Source: Gammaproteobacteria bacterium
GTDB taxonomy: Bacteria; Pseudomonadota; Gammaproteobacteria; SZUA-152
NCBI GenBank assembly: GCA_029882975.1
Contig: JAOUJW010000001.1
Coordinates: 124,001 to 188,000, forward strand
Length of the DNA stretch: 64,000 bases
Direction: 5' to 3'
The notes under the pieces were generated by a model that was not told where the DNA came from, ran no database searches, and saw nothing but the letters and a program-made list of their open reading frames with translations. How positions within the stretch are numbered: position 1 is the first letter of the stretch; the number at the start of each line of letters is the position of its first letter. Positions 36,602 through 45,958 of this stretch are shown here, in pieces. A program made the position numbers and the translations under genes.

Positions 36602-39184
36602 TCATTTCTTGCGTATCAATCGGGTACGGGCCCTGGCCTCCAGTTCCGCTCTTAGAAAACGTTCCTTGGCATCAGAATCCCTTTGTCGCGCTTCCTCTTC
36701 ACGCCTTCTCTGCGCGGTCTCTGCTTTGAGACGGCGTCGTTCCTGTTCTAACTTTTGACTTTCCGCTTCTCCGCGCTTACGGATCTGTTCTGCTTCTGAC
36801 TTCATTTGTAACTCCAAGTCACGCCGATGAGCATCCACTTCGGCTTGCAGTTTCTGCTGCATTTCCTGCTGCAATTTGGCTTTGAGTCGCAGGACTTCCT
36901 GCTCTGTTGCTTTACGGCTTTGCTCCCGCAACTGCTCCTGAATTAACTGCATTCGTTCCGCCATGCTTTTACGCTCTGACGCGGCTTTCTCAATGTCCGC
37001 CAGCAATTGTGCCTGAGCTTGCTGAGTAACTTGCTTAACCTCTTGTTTTAAACGTTCAATTTCCTGTTCGGCTCGAACGCGAGCTTGCTCAGCCTCACGG
37101 GCATATTTGGCTTCCGCTGCGGCTTTACGGGCAATTTCACTCAGTTCCTTTTGCATCGCTGCCAAGGTTTTTTGTTCAACGTTCTTACCACCTTGCTTTA
37201 AGGCCATCACCTCGTGCCGCAATCGGGCAATTTCCGTTTCAGCGTGTTGCCGGGATTGCTCCGCGTATCGGGCACGCTCGGCCTCCTGTCGGGCGATTTT
37301 CATAGCATCTTCGATTTCTGCTTGCTTGTTTGCCAATTCGACAGCCCGCGCTCTAGCCGCTTCGTGCTCAAAATCAGAACGGGCAGCCATCGATTCGAAG
37401 GACGGTTTATCGCCTGTAAGTGCCATTACTTGCCCATTATGCTGAGCCGCTGCCGATTTGGCCGCCTCCACTTCACGTTTGAGCCGTTCTATTTCCGCCT
37501 GCGCCGCTTCGTGGGCTTGTTCTGCTTCACGAGCACGTTGAGCTTCTTTCTCTGCTATTCGCGCGATTTGTTCATTTTGTTTTTTTGCTTCAACAGCAGC
37601 GAAGCGTTGGATGGCCTTGGCGGTTTTACTGGCCTCATCACGCGCTTGCTGCAATGCCAACTGCATTTGCCGCTTCATATTGTCTATTTCTTGCTCTGCC
37701 AGTTTCAGGGCTTCATTCGCCTCTGTGGCTCGCTTGGCCTCATATTGCGCTTGGCGTATTGCCTGCTCCATCTCAGCCTGCTTGTAACCCAACTCCAGTT
37801 CACTGATACGAGCGGCCTCACGCACCGTTGGCAATACCTGAGGAGATTCCTCTGCTGCGAACTCCGCTTGACGCCTGGCTTCCACAGCCTCTTGTCGCGC
37901 TTGCTCGGCTTCACGTTTGAGGCGAACCACTTCCTGCTCCGCTACGCGCCTGGCCCGCTCCGCTTCGCCCAATCGTGCAGCGTGATCAGTGACCCGCGTC
38001 TTGGCTTTGCGAAACAACTCCCTCACTTTCGGATCTTGCATCGCTTCGCGCGTGGAATCATTGATAGGTGTAAGCGTTGGAATAGCGTGCTTGGATACGA
38101 CTTTTTTTACCGATCGGGTTTTCTGGGTTTCGCCGTTACCGCGTTTGACTGAATCCGGTAGATTTTCCAGGCCATAACGCAATACCACGGCATCCAGACC
38201 TTGTTGACACAGCAGAAAGGCTGCGGCAGCTGCTCGACTTCCCGTATTACTGCAGACCACATAGCGCTTGTTTGCATCCAGCTTTTTCAGCTTACCCCGA
38301 AGCTCACTCAACATCGCAAATAGGCTGCCGTTTATACCGTCACGAATATAGTCGTCGTAGTAACGCACATCCATAAAAATCGTGTTATCCTGATAGGCGA
38401 CCTCATCGTATCCCACATGAGCAATTAATGGTTCGACCAGTAATTCGCTAAAATCATCTCTGGACAAAACCATTAATTGTCCGTCTTCCATCATCGTAAT
38501 AGTAGCGCCGCGACGGTTGTGGGTAATGATGGACTCTTCTCCGAAGCCGGATCCGGGCCCCAAAACGGCCAATTCCACTTCATTGTCTTGCGGTGAGTGC
38601 TTACGTACGACGCGACAACGACCGCTTTTGATAATGTAGTAGTTTCCATCGTCATCGCCTTGGCGAATAATGACCTCGTTGGCGTTGACCTTTCGTTCCT
38701 TTAACCGCATCATTAATGCCTGGATGTTGGTCGCAGGCAGTTTCACGAAAATGCTGGACTGCAGAAAGGCATTCATCCAATCCTGCTCGTTCAATTCCAA
38801 CTCTCCGACCTCATAGCCGTCGCGGTATCCCATATTGATCACTTCTTCAAATATGGACATATCGATGCTAAGCACACTAACCTTGCCCCGCGCAATGGCT
38901 GTCGCTTTACGCGGCTGTACCGGAGTCAACGCATAACGGGACTCCTTGCTGTCTGCCTGAATCCATTTTACATTGCCCTTGGCGTACATCAGTTTGACCT
39001 GGCCGGACAGAAGGTAATATGCCTTGTTATCAGTAGTGCCTTTCTTAAATATTTGTTTCCCGGATGCAAAAGTTTCAATACTGTACCGATTGTGTAATTC
39101 CTTCAGTTGCGCATCATCCAGGTCACCGAACGGCACCAATGTTCGCAGCAGATTTTCATCCAGTAGGTCTTTTACGGCTGTCAT
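36602..39184 (-). CDS. Double cNMP-binding / rhodanese / long coiled-coil protein
   Basis: An 860-residue cytoplasmic protein. Two cyclic-nucleotide-binding folds are seen at about 15-118 and 140-250; the second is the better, with GDDDGNYYIIKSGRCRVVR and GPGSGFGEESI. A rhodanese domain follows (255-345) with active-site loop CSNTGSR (Cys311). From about 385 to the end it is nearly pure Ala/Glu/Arg/Lys coiled coil (EAERARRVAEQEVVRLKREA and similar). The start at 39184 is chosen as conserved sequence begins there; the frame opens at 39280. It has no DNA-binding domain. A scaffold that responds to a ligand is inferred. Confidence 0.85.
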   Translation of the reverse strand: MTAVKDLLDENLLRTLVPFGDLDDAQLKELHNRYSIETFASGKQIFKKGTTDNKAYYLLSGQVKLMYAKGNVKWIQADSKESRYALTPVQPRKATAIARGKVSVLSIDMSIFEEVINMGYRDGYEVGELELNEQDWMNAFLQSSIFVKLPATNIQALMMRLKERKVNANEVIIRQGDDDGNYYIIKSGRCRVVRKHSPQDNEVELAVLGPGSGFGEESIITHNRRGATITMMEDGQLMVLSRDDFSELLVEPLIAHVGYDEVAYQDNTIFMDVRYYDDYIRDGINGSLFAMLSELRGKLKKLDANKRYVVCSNTGSRAAAAAFLLCQQGLDAVVLRYGLENLPDSVKRGNGETQKTRSVKKVVSKHAIPTLTPINDSTREAMQDPKVRELFRKAKTRVTDHAARLGEAERARRVAEQEVVRLKREAEQARQEAVEARRQAEFAAEESPQVLPTVREAARISELELGYKQAEMEQAIRQAQYEAKRATEANEALKLAEQEIDNMKRQMQLALQQARDEASKTAKAIQRFAAVEAKKQNEQIARIAEKEAQRAREAEQAHEAAQAEIERLKREVEAAKSAAAQHNGQVMALTGDKPSFESMAARSDFEHEAARARAVELANKQAEIEDAMKIARQEAERARYAEQSRQHAETEIARLRHEVMALKQGGKNVEQKTLAAMQKELSEIARKAAAEAKYAREAEQARVRAEQEIERLKQEVKQVTQQAQAQLLADIEKAASERKSMAERMQLIQEQLREQSRKATEQEVLRLKAKLQQEMQQKLQAEVDAHRRDLELQMKSEAEQIRKRGEAESQKLEQERRRLKAETAQRRREEEARQRDSDAKERFLRAELEARARTRLIRKK

Positions 39185-39397
39185 AGGAGTTGCTCTGTGT
39201 GTTGACGGGTAATGGTTAATTGAAATTCCAAACTTTCTTACTCGCACATAGCGGCTTGGGTCGCACTCCACACAGAGCACTACCTCACAAAACGATAGAG
39301 GGTAAAATGGTGCTTGAATATCTTGTGATTGTGGTCACAGCCGGAGCGTACAAAATACCTGTTTTACGCGGTAATTTTGCTCTACCTTGCCGTTACC

Positions 39398-40204
39398 TCA
39401 AGACTTAACCTTAACGGTAATGGAGGAAATGTTGTTGGACTTTAGCAAGGAACGTACTCTACCCATTTTTTCCACGTCAGCAAATGGGCCCACCCGCACT
39501 CGATGCCAAACACCTCGACGCTTCAGGTCTACGCTCACAATCGAAGATTTAATGCCCATCAATGCCAGATTGGCCTTGCGCCGATCCGCCAGCTTAATGT
39601 CCTTAAACGCACCGGCTTGAATAAAATAACTGTGAATCCTGTCACTCTTTGCTGATAATAAATTGGAACCGGGTTTGACCGGTGCTAGTACTCTATCACG
39701 CTCCATTGATATGTCGGGGTTCGGAGAGTTCAAGGTATTTTCTGTTTTATCAACGGCTACGGTAGTTGAAGCGTTTTCCGAAGCTGTTGGTTTTACGGGT
39801 CTGATTCTCAAAGGCAGCAAATCCGACTCCGGAACCACTACCTCCATTTCCGGTAACAGACTGTAAAAATCAAAGGTCTGTTTTGCCCCCTTGGTTTCCG
39901 TCGGTTGTTTCTTTTCCGGTGGTCCTTGCTCAGCGCGAACAATTGGAGTCTGCTTGGTCTCCGGTGCTTTAGCAGTTTTGTCCTGGGATACCTTTGGATC
40001 CAGTTTGATAGAGCCCACCTGCTCAATTAACTTTTTCACATCAATACTTTTGGTTTCAGTGAGCTGGCCCTTTTCATACTGATCCATATAGATTATCAGG
40101 GCTGAAAACCCACTCAAGGCAAGCAGTGCAAAAAGCCAAATGCCTAACGATACAGGCTTGGCATAACCTCGGTTCATTTGCATCGGTTTCATCGTTCGGT
40201 TCAC
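39398..40204 (-). CDS. SPOR-domain inner-membrane protein (FtsN-like)
   Basis: A 268-residue protein with a short cytoplasmic N-terminus, one transmembrane helix (about 19-40), a periplasmic low-complexity stretch, and a C-terminal SPOR domain (from about 190; YFIQAGAFKDIKLADRRKAN and WHRVRVGPFADVEKM) that binds denuded septal peptidoglycan. Topology, length and the position two genes after priA match FtsN-like division proteins in many gammaproteobacteria. Whether it is the essential FtsN cannot be told from sequence. It overlaps the ArgRS-like gene by 4 bases, so the two are cotranslated. Confidence 0.85.
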   Translation of the reverse strand: MNRTMKPMQMNRGYAKPVSLGIWLFALLALSGFSALIIYMDQYEKGQLTETKSIDVKKLIEQVGSIKLDPKVSQDKTAKAPETKQTPIVRAEQGPPEKKQPTETKGAKQTFDFYSLLPEMEVVVPESDLLPLRIRPVKPTASENASTTVAVDKTENTLNSPNPDISMERDRVLAPVKPGSNLLSAKSDRIHSYFIQAGAFKDIKLADRRKANLALMGIKSSIVSVDLKRRGVWHRVRVGPFADVEKMGRVRSLLKSNNISSITVKVKS

Positions 40205-41535
40205 TCCGGGGATTGAATCCCCATCACAGCCATCCCTTGTTGGATTTGCTCACGGGATTGTTGTAAAAGCCCTGTCAACAACCCTTGGACCGGCTCCGGC
40301 AACTGGGCATTGTAATGAGTCTCTGTAAATTTAGCCAATCTGCACAAATGCGCCATCCAAATACCGGGATCCCACTGTTCCAGAGCCAAGTTTAGCTGTT
40401 GTGGGCTGACACGGAGCAAATCCTGCCACTCATGAAAAATGGATTCAATATTTATTCCAATCCCCTCAGTCGGTGCAAAATCTCGATGTTGCCTTGTATG
40501 TAGCATGTGAATGGCCGGAGCCGCATGATCTGTAGCAATCTGTAGCGAGCTTTCCAGCCTTTCGGACAACAACTCTGCCTTTACCAAGCCATCGCGACGT
40601 AATAGCAACAACTCACGCAAAGTGATCCCATCCTCAGCCGCAATATCGGCTTGCAAAAGCTCCGTCCCAGCAGTGAGATGAAGCTGTCCGGGGTAACCGA
40701 TTTTGATGTGAACCTGCCCCGAGGCTGGAACCATACCCGCGACAACACGGTGCAAACAGTCGGCTTGTTGCGGGGTATCTGCCAAAAACCAAAAATGCGT
40801 ATAACCATTACGAAAAACCATATAACAAACTACGATAAAGACTGCTAACTGACTCAGCTGCCCGGCACTTTGAAAAGGGATTTCCTCCTCACCCACCACC
40901 AACCAGGTATCCCCGCTACGGTACTGTAGCAAACCCAGCTCCCGTAGAGCCACCACCGCTGCGGATTCCGGCCCACCCTGGATTTGTTGAGCCTCAACGT
41001 CACTGCGATAAAACCATAGCGTTGGTTCATTACCGATTTCGCCCAAATGTTTTTGAATGTCCGCAAGTACCGCATCGCGGCCGATGCCGGCTATGACATC
41101 CAATTCATCTCCCATCAGTTGCCGCACCTGTGCAGTCAACGCCGCAGCACTGAGAGTAGACCAGCTTGCATCCCAGGTTCGGTGAAACCTATGGCCGTGA
41201 CACCTGTGCACTGTGGCAGCAAAGTCAAAAACATAGTCCCCGTGGTACATATCATCCGACAACTCTACGGATTCACCGCACAATTCCAAATAGCGCAGCC
41301 AGATACTGATGCTAAAAATATCCATGGCAGAACCACAGTCATCCACCAGGAAAGCGGTATCGCAATGCCAGCCCCTGGCCTGCACCATATTCTGGATGGC
41401 GTCCATATGCACCTTGAGCCGCCCCGATTGCACACTTAATGGCCCCTGCGCTGAGAGCGATGACAACAGTAAAAACCGGGGGCTCCTATTTTGTTTAGGC
41501 TCGGGCGGCGGGCTCTTTTTTTTCCGGGGGCCCAT
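40201..41535 (-). CDS. Degenerate arginyl-tRNA synthetase homologue
   Basis: A 444-residue intact protein related to ArgRS. Shared stretches: DIFSISIWLRYLELCGESV (72-90) and HGDYVFDFAATVHRCHG (98-114), AVLADIQKHLGEIG, GITLRELLLL (303-312), and a C-terminal anticodon-domain-like block ending AVMGIQSPE. The HIGH signature (family GPLHVGHGRG) reads GPLSVQSGRL: both His are lost. The KMSK region (just before TLREL) reads LLQADIAAEDG, lacking Lys/Ser. The N-terminal additional domain (about 120 residues) is absent. It occupies the place of argS between priA and the SPOR gene, overlapping both. It cannot be a normal synthetase; a regulatory role or a slowly decaying paralogue are the alternatives. 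Confidence 0.75.
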   Translation of the reverse strand: MGPRKKKSPPPEPKQNRSPRFLLLSSLSAQGPLSVQSGRLKVHMDAIQNMVQARGWHCDTAFLVDDCGSAMDIFSISIWLRYLELCGESVELSDDMYHGDYVFDFAATVHRCHGHRFHRTWDASWSTLSAAALTAQVRQLMGDELDVIAGIGRDAVLADIQKHLGEIGNEPTLWFYRSDVEAQQIQGGPESAAVVALRELGLLQYRSGDTWLVVGEEEIPFQSAGQLSQLAVFIVVCYMVFRNGYTHFWFLADTPQQADCLHRVVAGMVPASGQVHIKIGYPGQLHLTAGTELLQADIAAEDGITLRELLLLRRDGLVKAELLSERLESSLQIATDHAAPAIHMLHTRQHRDFAPTEGIGINIESIFHEWQDLLRVSPQQLNLALEQWDPGIWMAHLCRLAKFTETHYNAQLPEPVQGLLTGLLQQSREQIQQGMAVMGIQSPE

Positions 41536-43790
41536 CAGTACATTTCCTGTGGGTCTACGTCAATGGACCAACGGACTTTGCGCCCTGACGCCAGCCCCTC
41601 CAAAGCCGCAGCCCAAGGCAGTAACAAGCGATGCAGGGCTTGGCGATTATTACACTGTAATAGCAATTGAGCCCGATAACGGCCGGCCCTCCGCTCCATA
41701 GGGGCCGCCACGGGGTCACTGATAAAAATCTCACCCCCGGTAAATAGGCGTGCCTGTTCCGCTGCTTGCGTTAAGAACTCAAAGGGCGGTTCCAGCTTTA
41801 CGGCTTCGGCACGAAGCAACACCAAGTGGCTGAAAGGAGGTAAACCCGCCGCCTGGCGTTCTTGCAGGGCCAGGGTGGCAAAAGCCTTGTAGCCTTGCGT
41901 GATGAGAGTTTGTAACAAAGGATGATCCGGATGATGCGTTTGAATCAACACGCGCCCGGCTTTGTCTCCACGCCCTGAACGACCGGCCACTTGTACCACC
42001 AATTGAGCCATACGCTCTGAAGCACGAAAGTCGGCACTGAACAAGCCCTGATCCACATCCATAATGCCCACCAGAGTTACATTAGGAAAATGATGCCCCT
42101 TGGCCAGCATTTGTGTACCAATTAATATCCGGCTCTTCCCTTGAGTGATATCTTCCAGCTTTTGTTGCAAACTGCCTTTGCGTCGGGTGCTGTCGCGGTC
42201 AACACGATTGAGTTCAACCCCCGGAAAGTGACTTTGTAGACACTGCTCCAAACGCTCTGTACCCTGTCCCAGAGGAATCATGTCCTCGTGCGCACACTCC
42301 GGACAGTGAGTTTGCGCCGGACGTTGCGCACCGCAATGATGGCAACGCAACATTTTATGGGATTGGTACAAAGTCATATGACTGTCACAACGCTTGCAAC
42401 CCGCCACCCAACCGCAAGCATGACACATAAGCACAGGGGCGAAACCGCGTCGATTCAGGAACAACAGAACCTGCTCCCCTTTTTGCAGACACTCTTGAAT
42501 TGCGCCCAGCATGGCCACGGAAAAACCATCCGGCAGTGGCTGATTGCGCACATCCAATAGTTGAATTTTCGGATTCAGTGCAGTACCGGCCCGCTGCGGC
42601 AATTCCAAATGGCGATAACGTTGACTGTACACATTGTGCAAACTTTCCAAAGAAGGAGTGGCCGATCCCAAGAGAACCGGTACATCCAACTGTTGCGCCC
42701 GCCGCACCGCAATATCCCGGGCATGGTAACGGAAACCGTCCTGTTGTTTAAACGACAGGTCATGCTCCTCGTCCACCACAATGAAACCCAGGTTTTTAAA
42801 CGGGGCGAATACAGCGGAACGGGTCCCGATCAACACGGAGGCGCCGGCCTCTGCCACCTGCGTCCACGCCAGCATTCGCTGTCCGGCACTTAAACCGGAA
42901 TGCATCACTGCCACCCTGTCCTCACCCATTGCCGTTCGAAAACGGGTCAACAGTTGCGGTGTCAACCCAATTTCAGGAACCAGAATCAAAACCTGATAAC
43001 CTTGTCGCAGGACTTGATGGGTAATGCGCAAATACACTTCGGTTTTACCGCTTCCGGTGATCCCTTCCAATAAAAATACCTGAAACCGGCCCAATGCCTG
43101 GGTCACGCTGTCCACAGCATTGCGCTGGGAGTCATTTAGACATAGAGAGTTTGCGTCCGTGCTATCCTGAATTTCCAAGTGCGCACTTTCTGCACGTTCA
43201 CCTATGCCGGGCTGCCCGAGCGACACCACACGTGTATGCACTTGCACCCACCCTTTCCCCAGCAAAGCTTTCATGGGGACACGCCAGGACTCCAGCAATT
43301 CATTAAGCTGTTGCGCATCAAGTCCATCGGGGTGCTCTTGCAGCAATTGGATTAGTAAAGACTGTTTCGCACCACGCACCGACGTGGGTATATTTGCAGG
43401 GATCAATTGAAACACGTCAGCACCAGCCTGAGGCATGGCTTTGGCCTTTCTCAGGTTCAAAGGTAAGGCACTATGAAGTACTTCCCCCAAAGGGTGGGCA
43501 TAGTAGCGACTGGCCCAGAGCAACAACTGCAGAACATCATGGGATAAGCAAGGCTGTTCATCCAACACTTGTAAAATCGGTTTCAGTCGTCCAATTTCCA
43601 CCCCCGCCTGTTGAACTGTTTCTATCAACACACCCACCTGGACCGTGCGACCAAAAGGAACTTCAATACGAACACCCGGCTCTAAAGCTTTGGCCCCACC
43701 GGACTGGGTACCCAGATAATCAAAGCATCGACGCAAAGGCGATGGCACGGCAATACGTAGTATCACTTGGTTAGATTCGGTTTTGGACAT
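41535..43790 (-). CDS. priA: Primosomal protein N' (replication restart helicase PriA)
   Basis: A 751-residue 3'-5' superfamily-2 helicase that reloads the replisome at stalled forks. After the N-terminal 3'-DNA-binding domain come Walker A EGITGSGKTEVYLRI, the DEEH box VVDEEHDLSFKQQDG, and the zinc-binding Cys pairs (CHACGWVAGCKRC, then CHHCGAQRPAQTHCPEC), followed by the helicase lobe (QMLAKGHHFPNVTLVGI, VAGRSGRG). The stop overlaps the start of the ArgRS-like gene (TGATG). The upstream region carries DnaA boxes. Confidence 0.96.
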   Translation of the reverse strand: MSKTESNQVILRIAVPSPLRRCFDYLGTQSGGAKALEPGVRIEVPFGRTVQVGVLIETVQQAGVEIGRLKPILQVLDEQPCLSHDVLQLLLWASRYYAHPLGEVLHSALPLNLRKAKAMPQAGADVFQLIPANIPTSVRGAKQSLLIQLLQEHPDGLDAQQLNELLESWRVPMKALLGKGWVQVHTRVVSLGQPGIGERAESAHLEIQDSTDANSLCLNDSQRNAVDSVTQALGRFQVFLLEGITGSGKTEVYLRITHQVLRQGYQVLILVPEIGLTPQLLTRFRTAMGEDRVAVMHSGLSAGQRMLAWTQVAEAGASVLIGTRSAVFAPFKNLGFIVVDEEHDLSFKQQDGFRYHARDIAVRRAQQLDVPVLLGSATPSLESLHNVYSQRYRHLELPQRAGTALNPKIQLLDVRNQPLPDGFSVAMLGAIQECLQKGEQVLLFLNRRGFAPVLMCHACGWVAGCKRCDSHMTLYQSHKMLRCHHCGAQRPAQTHCPECAHEDMIPLGQGTERLEQCLQSHFPGVELNRVDRDSTRRKGSLQQKLEDITQGKSRILIGTQMLAKGHHFPNVTLVGIMDVDQGLFSADFRASERMAQLVVQVAGRSGRGDKAGRVLIQTHHPDHPLLQTLITQGYKAFATLALQERQAAGLPPFSHLVLLRAEAVKLEPPFEFLTQAAEQARLFTGGEIFISDPVAAPMERRAGRYRAQLLLQCNNRQALHRLLLPWAAALEGLASGRKVRWSIDVDPQEMY

Positions 43791-43939
43791 AAGCGCACAT
43801 TATCACTTATTTCCAAGCGTTTGCCCCCATTTACCCTCCCACCATTCCTTTGCTTCCAAAAAGCAATCTTAGCGCAATGTTATTAACAACTAAGATTCAG
43901 TTATACGCTTAACGTATTGACTGGCTGTCTTTTTTTTTG

Positions 43940-43962
43940 TTATCCACATTTTCTGTGGATAA
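43940..43962. promoter_or_regulatory. Pair of inverted consensus DnaA boxes
   Basis: TTATCCACA at 43940-43948 and TGTGGATAA at 43954-43962, both perfect consensus R-boxes in opposite orientation with 5 bases between them. A further near-match TGTGGAAAA follows at about 43966. Confidence 0.7.
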
Positions 43963-44244
43963 CTTTGTGGAAAAGTTGGTGGGAACGAGTTGCAACAGCG
44001 GAAAACAAGCCCTGCGTGTCAAAATGTTTACGTTTTAAACAATTGTTAAATGTCATATATTACAATTAGTTACAGATGATTTTAAGCGAGCATCCCAATT
44101 TATTGACAGCGGCGTCAGAAAAATCCGAACTTGTCGCTGCTATGTGAATAACCTGTAGCGGCATTTTCCATGGCCTATCAGAATTGACTATGGGAAGCAA
44201 TATGAAGCGCTAAAATCAAACGTTACGATTATTTTAAACCTCGC

Positions 44245-44265
44245 TGTGGATAAGTGTGTGGACAA
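44245..44265. promoter_or_regulatory. Tandem DnaA boxes
   Basis: TGTGGATAA at 44245-44253 (perfect) and TGTGGACAA at 44257-44265 (one substitution), same orientation, 3 bases apart. They lie about 300 bases from the first pair. Confidence 0.65.
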
Positions 44266-44570
44266 TCTGGTAGAAACCCGTAGAAAAAAATAAACAGTCT
44301 ACTACCGAGATTATTCTTCATCGCAATGCGTATGAATATACTATATAAATAACAGACACTTATACATTTCTTTAGAGCGCATTCCAGACCATAGACTGAG
44401 ATTGCCAACGATTTGACGCCGACATTTCTTACATGTGAATAATCCTCTCACCTGGCTCACGCCTAGACGACATATTGCCTCTAAGGCCGGGGTATGGCTG
44501 AGAGAGGCTAATCGTTGCCATCAGCTTCGTTTCTGTCAAAATAGCAATTTTGCACAAGACAGAATCAGTA

Positions 44571-45206
44571 ATGAATCCAACTATCCGTGCCGAAATATTC
44601 GCACGCTTACAAAAACAAAACCCGGCTCCTACCACCGAACTCAACTATTCATCGCCTTTTGAGTTACTTGTGGCTGTGGCTTTATCCGCACAAGCCACCG
44701 ACAAAAGTGTCAACAAAGCCACAGACAAATTGTTCAAAACGGCCAACACCCCCGAAAAAATCCTGCAACTTGGGGAATCGGGCTTGAAGTCCTACATAAA
44801 AACCATAGGCCTGTTTAACTCAAAAGCGAAACACATCATCAAAACCTGCGACATGCTCATCAAACAACACAAGAGCCAAGTACCCACCACACGAACAGAA
44901 CTGGAAGCACTGCCCGGAGTAGGACGAAAAACTGCAAACGTGATCTTAAACACCGCCTTTGGTGAACCCACCATTGCGGTGGATACTCATATTTTCCGAG
45001 TTTCCAATCGCACTCGTCTGGCACCGGGAAATACCGTATTGGAAGTGGAAAAAAAATTACTGAAAGTGGTGCCGCCGGTGTACAAAAGAGATGCGCACCA
45101 TTGGCTGATACTGCATGGGCGATACACCTGCGTTGCCCGCAAACCCCGCTGCGGCGCCTGTATCATAGAGGATTTATGCGAATATAAACAAAAAACCGAT
45201 GACTAA
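44571..45206 (+). CDS. nth: Endonuclease III
   Basis: A 211-residue bifunctional glycosylase/AP-lyase for oxidised pyrimidines. The HhH motif LPGVGRKTANVIL carries the catalytic Lys, AVDTHIFRVSNR carries the catalytic Asp, and the C-terminal CVARKPRCGACIIEDLC binds a [4Fe-4S] cluster (Cx6Cx2Cx5C). ATG at 44571 begins the conserved MNPTIRAEIFARLQ; the frame opens at a TTG at 44550. It is followed after 63 bases by the DUF1841 gene, a usual neighbour. Confidence 0.97.
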   Translation: MNPTIRAEIFARLQKQNPAPTTELNYSSPFELLVAVALSAQATDKSVNKATDKLFKTANTPEKILQLGESGLKSYIKTIGLFNSKAKHIIKTCDMLIKQHKSQVPTTRTELEALPGVGRKTANVILNTAFGEPTIAVDTHIFRVSNRTRLAPGNTVLEVEKKLLKVVPPVYKRDAHHWLILHGRYTCVARKPRCGACIIEDLCEYKQKTDD

Positions 45207-45269
45207 GGTAAGTTTAAAGTTCTGGCCAATGACGGCATAATAGTCTTCAGATAAGCGCAAGGTATCAAC

Positions 45270-45692
45270 GTGTACGGACAAGACAGAAATCAGATTCGCC
45301 AGGTGTATTTAGACGCCTGGAAAAAACACCGTTCAGGGCAGGCCCTGGATTCCATGCAACAAATTATTGTGGGGATCATACAAAACCATCCTGAATACCA
45401 CGCCGAATTGGAATCCGGTGTGGCCTTGGAAAAGGACTACACTCCGGAAATGGGGCAAAGTAACCCCTTCCTGCACATGGGTTTGCATATTGCCATACAG
45501 GAACAACTAAGTACCGGACAGCCCAGAGGCATTGTCGCAGTGTATCAGCAGCTACAATTGAAATTTCAGGACAGCCACCGGGTGGAACATATGATGATGG
45601 ATTGTTTGGCGCAATTGATCTGGGAGGCCCAATCTCAAGGACGACAACCTGATCAACAAGCCTATGTAGAAAACCTACGCAAGCTCTTGTGA
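45270..45692 (+). CDS. DUF1841 family protein
   Basis: A 140-residue soluble protein. MYGQDRNQIRQVYLDAWKKH, then FLHMGLHIAIQEQLSTGQP and VEHMMMDCLAQLIWEAQ are the blocks of DUF1841, a proteobacterial family of unknown function with conserved His and Glu. Start codon is GTG. The family is often near nth, as here. Confidence 0.88.
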   Translation: MYGQDRNQIRQVYLDAWKKHRSGQALDSMQQIIVGIIQNHPEYHAELESGVALEKDYTPEMGQSNPFLHMGLHIAIQEQLSTGQPRGIVAVYQQLQLKFQDSHRVEHMMMDCLAQLIWEAQSQGRQPDQQAYVENLRKLL

Positions 45693-45958
45693 GCGCAAGC
45701 CCTTGCCCAAAATCATCCTCGCATTCCCTTTTGTTTTTTTATGTTTGATCAAATACATAGCCACATTTGTGCCTGAGAACGAAGTTGTCACCAACGCAAT
45801 AGAATCCTGGCCTTGGAGATTTTGCAGCACGAAACTTGCTTTACCCCTGGTCTGTTGCCAACGTTTGACCCAAAATCTAATACCCTTGAAAACTTTTGGA
45901 TACCGCGCCGGTCATTTATAACCATTAACTAACCGCCTTTTGTAAATATTTGGAATGT

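Larger units (their letters stand above)
43791..44570. other. AT-rich non-coding region between divergent priA and nth, with DnaA boxes
   Basis: About 780 bases without a recognisable gene. It contains four DnaA-box sequences (listed separately) and several AT-rich tracts (44030-44085, 44280-44345). The promoters of priA and nth must lie here. It may be a replication-associated locus (see findings). GATC methylation sites are not abundant. Confidence 0.5.

Noticed and set aside
37214-38152. A 312-codon plus-strand frame opposite the coiled-coil gene
   Set aside because: It is the antisense of a highly repetitive coiled coil; codon pattern favours the minus strand and the plus product is Phe/Leu/Cys-rich nonsense.
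45703-45921. A 72-codon frame between DUF1841 and the MFS gene
   Set aside because: Cys/Trp-rich, no family resemblance, no good ribosome-binding sequence.
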